Source of the DNA: Chloranthus sessilifolius
Taxonomy: Eukaryota > Streptophyta > Magnoliopsida > Chloranthales > Chloranthaceae
Assembly (NCBI GenBank): GCA_021018995.1
Contig: CM037586.1
Span: forward strand, 152,438,060 to 152,502,059
Reading direction: 5' to 3'
Length of the DNA: 64,000 bases
Shown piece after piece: positions 61,789 to 64,000 of this stretch; position 1 is the stretch's first letter, and every line of letters begins with the position of its first letter. The notes under the pieces are model-generated. The model did no database searches, was not told the DNA's origin, and saw only the letters and a list, made by a program, of their open reading frames with translations. The position numbers were made by a program, and so were the translations under genes.

Positions 61789-63604
61789 TGATGAGTACTG
61801 AAAAATGAGGATATTTCACCCCTAAATACCTATATTTAGCTGTCCGATGAAGGCTATCTGATTAGATTGATTAGATTTGAAGTATTTCAGGTAAATACAA
61901 GCCAAGTATAGAAAACAGGCCAAGAATTCTGAATATAATGTCATAACACTGCAACTTTGGGTAATCAAGAATTTGGTGCGACTTGCGGCTAAATTTTGAC
62001 CTTCAAGATGGCTGAATTACGAAAGTGTCAAAACATGAAAGTTGTAGATCTTTTTGTCAGCTTTCCAACGGCGTAAGAATCGTCTCAATCCGAGTTTGGT
62101 ACAGAAAGTTATGGCCAAAATACCGAAGTAGTATTTGACCAAGAAGAAGTGCTGAATTTCACGGATTTCTGGGGTCGATGCATCGACCCTACAGGTCGAT
62201 TAATCGAGCCAGAATTAGAGTCTGACACGAATCTGACACTGGAAACCTGATTTTTGGGATTCTTTGTCGGCTCGATGCATCGACCCTCCTTGGTCGATTA
62301 ATCGACCCGAAAAAACATGCTTGGGAGACTTCCACGCGACGGGTTTATTTAAAGCGACTCAAACACTTCGGGAAAAAGGGATACCTTTTTAGAATTAGAA
62401 TTACGTAGGAATTAGTTTTAGGAAAGAGTTTTAGTTTTTAGTGTTCTTAGTTTTTAGCCATTATTTTTCATAGTTAGACATAGAAATAGGGAAATTTTAT
62501 TATTTTTTTGAGAGCTTTGTTCCCTTTAATTTTTCAGTACTCATTCCTAAATTTTGTTCAAAGTTTATTCCTGCATTAATTTCGTTTCTGAAGATCATCA
62601 TACGTGTGGATCAACGTAATTTATTTTGAAGTTTGAGGTAATTTTAATTAATGTTATTTTCCCGTATTTATTTATTTATGTCATTTACTTACAATATGTG
62701 TGGCTAAATTTATAGGGATGGGGATCTAATGATTCCCATCCGAGGGATGTACTTTTAATAATATAAATTTAGGATTAAAATATGAGATTTTATTTTTATG
62801 GTTGTTGTGCTATCATGAACGGATGAAATTCCCGCCACTAACCGAGATCGCGTGTGCCGAGCCATGCCCGGGATCTCAGATCTGTGACGGTAATTTTACC
62901 CAATCATTGTTATGGTCTTTTTGCTTTCATCGTGTGGATCTAATTACGATTATGTTCTGGGATCGAGTGTCTTAGGAGCCATGCCCGGATCTTGGTTATG
63001 TAATGGTAATTTTATCTTAAATAATCCCTAATCTGAATAAAGTGTGCCGAGCCATGCCTTTGATTTCAGATTTGTAAGTGGTATTCTTGTTGGAATTTTC
63101 ACCCACCTTGGGGATGATTTTTATTTGAACCTGAGATCATGTGTGCCTAGCCGTGCCCTTGATCCCAGATCTATATATGAAAATCATCTAAGTCCTGATT
63201 GCAGGGATGCAACGTGGAACCTATTAGGGCGTTGACCATTGATCTTCCATAAAAGATGTTTGTTACCAATGAAATATCTCATAATTTAATCCTTAGATTT
63301 ATATTATAGGAAGAACGGACCAAAGATGGGAGGATTTAGTATCTTCATCTTTATCATCATCATCTTCACTTTTATTTTTGAATTATCAATTGAATTTTAG
63401 TTTGTAGTCATTAATTACCATCAACCGCTTAAATCATAAAACTGGTAGAATACTGTTAGATCTTAATAGATTTCTAGAATTGCTTGTCTCTTTTAGATAT
63501 TTCAAAATTAATCCTCGTGGGAACGATCTCGTACTCCGCACCCACTATATACAAACCGATTCGTGCACTTGCGAGTAAAACATCACATTAAAAATATCAC
63601 ATCA
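61789..63604 (+). repeat. Solo LTR (Gypsy-like), 1816 bp, ATTAA TSD
   Basis: It begins TGATGAGTACTG and ends AAAATATCACATCA. ATTAA lies directly on both sides (61784-61788 and 63605-63609), a 5-bp duplication. No primer site, coding region or second LTR is present, so it is a solo LTR left by recombination. Phrases such as GCTTTCCAACGGCG, GTCGATTAATCGA, and near the end CCTCGTGGGAACGATC and CGTGCACTTGCGAG are typical of long plant Gypsy LTRs (Tat/Athila-like; lineage inferred). It contains paired palindromes and four GCC.TGCCC repeats (see findings). Orientation is inferred from the CGTGCACTTGCG end. Confidence 0.85.
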
Positions 63605-64000
63605 ATTAACATTACGTATACGGTTAAAATTAATTTTAAGGTCAGTTTTTTGGGTGTATACCATATGAAATAAAAAATCAACCATCTGATGGTGCCACCA
63701 TGATCTCAAGATTCATCGTGTGAAAGGTTGGGACGATAAAGAATATCCATCGTCCGATTCAATGCAATCAACCGTCTGATGGTGCCACTATGATCTCAAG
63801 ATCCATCGTGTGAATGGTTGGGGCGATAAACGACCTCCATCGTCCAATTCAATATAGTCAACAGTCTGATGGTGCCACCATGATCTCAAGATACATCGTG
63901 TGAAAGGTTGGGACGATAAATGATCTCCATCGTCAGAATCAATGCAGTCAACCGTCTAATGGTGCCACCGTGATCTCAAGATCCATCATGTGAAAGGTTG
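63605..64000. repeat. MITE right arm expanded into a 90-bp tandem array
   Basis: From 63605 the interrupted MITE continues (TTTAAGGTCAGTTTTTTGGGTG.., AAATAAAAAATCAACC). Then a 90-bp unit repeats in exact register: CAACC/CAACA boundaries at 63679, 63769, 63859 and 63949. Each unit reads CAACCGTCTGATGGTGCC.., ATCTCAAGATCCATCGTGTG.., GATCTCCATCGTC..GATTCAATGCA. About 3.6 units are visible and the array runs off the end of the window. Confidence 0.9.

Noticed and set aside
63679..64000. Tandem array considered as a CRISPR-like repeat
   Set aside because: Units are contiguous at 90 bp without unique spacers and match a dispersed plant MITE arm.

Overview
This window is plant nuclear DNA. It has GT-AG introns of up to 21.6 kb, a plant-type MAP kinase kinase, a plant-type YKT6 SNARE, and dense Copia, Gypsy, LINE, TRIM and MITE sequence in an AT-rich background. 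The very long, transposon-filled introns and the abundant GTATCGG-type repeats would fit a large-genome angiosperm, possibly a magnoliid or other early-diverging lineage. That placement is a low-confidence inference.

Two host genes can be supported. (1) At 1213-2220 (+) lies an intact, intronless group D MAP kinase kinase (MKK7/MKK9-like, 335 aa). (2) On the minus strand a complete YKT6 R-SNARE gene is spread over 34.2 kb in six short exons: 58542-58737, 36861-36958, 35580-35684, 35265-35330, 30755-30841 and 24510-24560. The exons join in frame into 200 codons plus stop, with every intron GT-AG. More than half of the window is therefore the inside of one small gene, although only 603 bp of it is YKT6 coding sequence.

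Layout. 1-8800: Copia gag remnant, MKK gene, then intergenic DNA with a 1.4 kb hAT-like element (perfect 8-bp target duplication), a (TA)n-embedded MITE nested in it, and small hAT-like MITEs. 8801-13866: an old, stop-riddled Copia element with two recognisable LTRs. 13867-24500: intergenic DNA with MITEs, a hAT-like MITE, two TRIM copies in opposite orientation, a 17/20-bp minisatellite, a G-run and a PIF/Harbinger-like element. 24510-58737: YKT6. Intron 5 holds a chain of (TA)n-flanked foldback elements and LINE pieces. Introns 2-4 hold many local tandem duplications. Intron 1 holds a Gypsy chromovirus, an RTE LINE split by an L1 tail and a foldback element, a GACTCG foldback element with a pyrimidine tract, and a structurally complete young Copia (472-bp LTRs, 5 differences, GCGTG target duplication). 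58738-64000: YKT6 upstream DNA, Mutator-like foldback MITEs with 9-bp target duplications, a 1.8 kb solo LTR with ATTAA target duplication, and a 90-bp tandem array that grew from one MITE arm and runs off the window.

No element here has an intact polyprotein; all look defective. The most notable results are the hidden giant YKT6 gene, the young Copia next to its first exon, the (TA)n-targeting element chain, the MITE-to-satellite conversion, and the set of unrelated elements each built from its own short self-complementary word.
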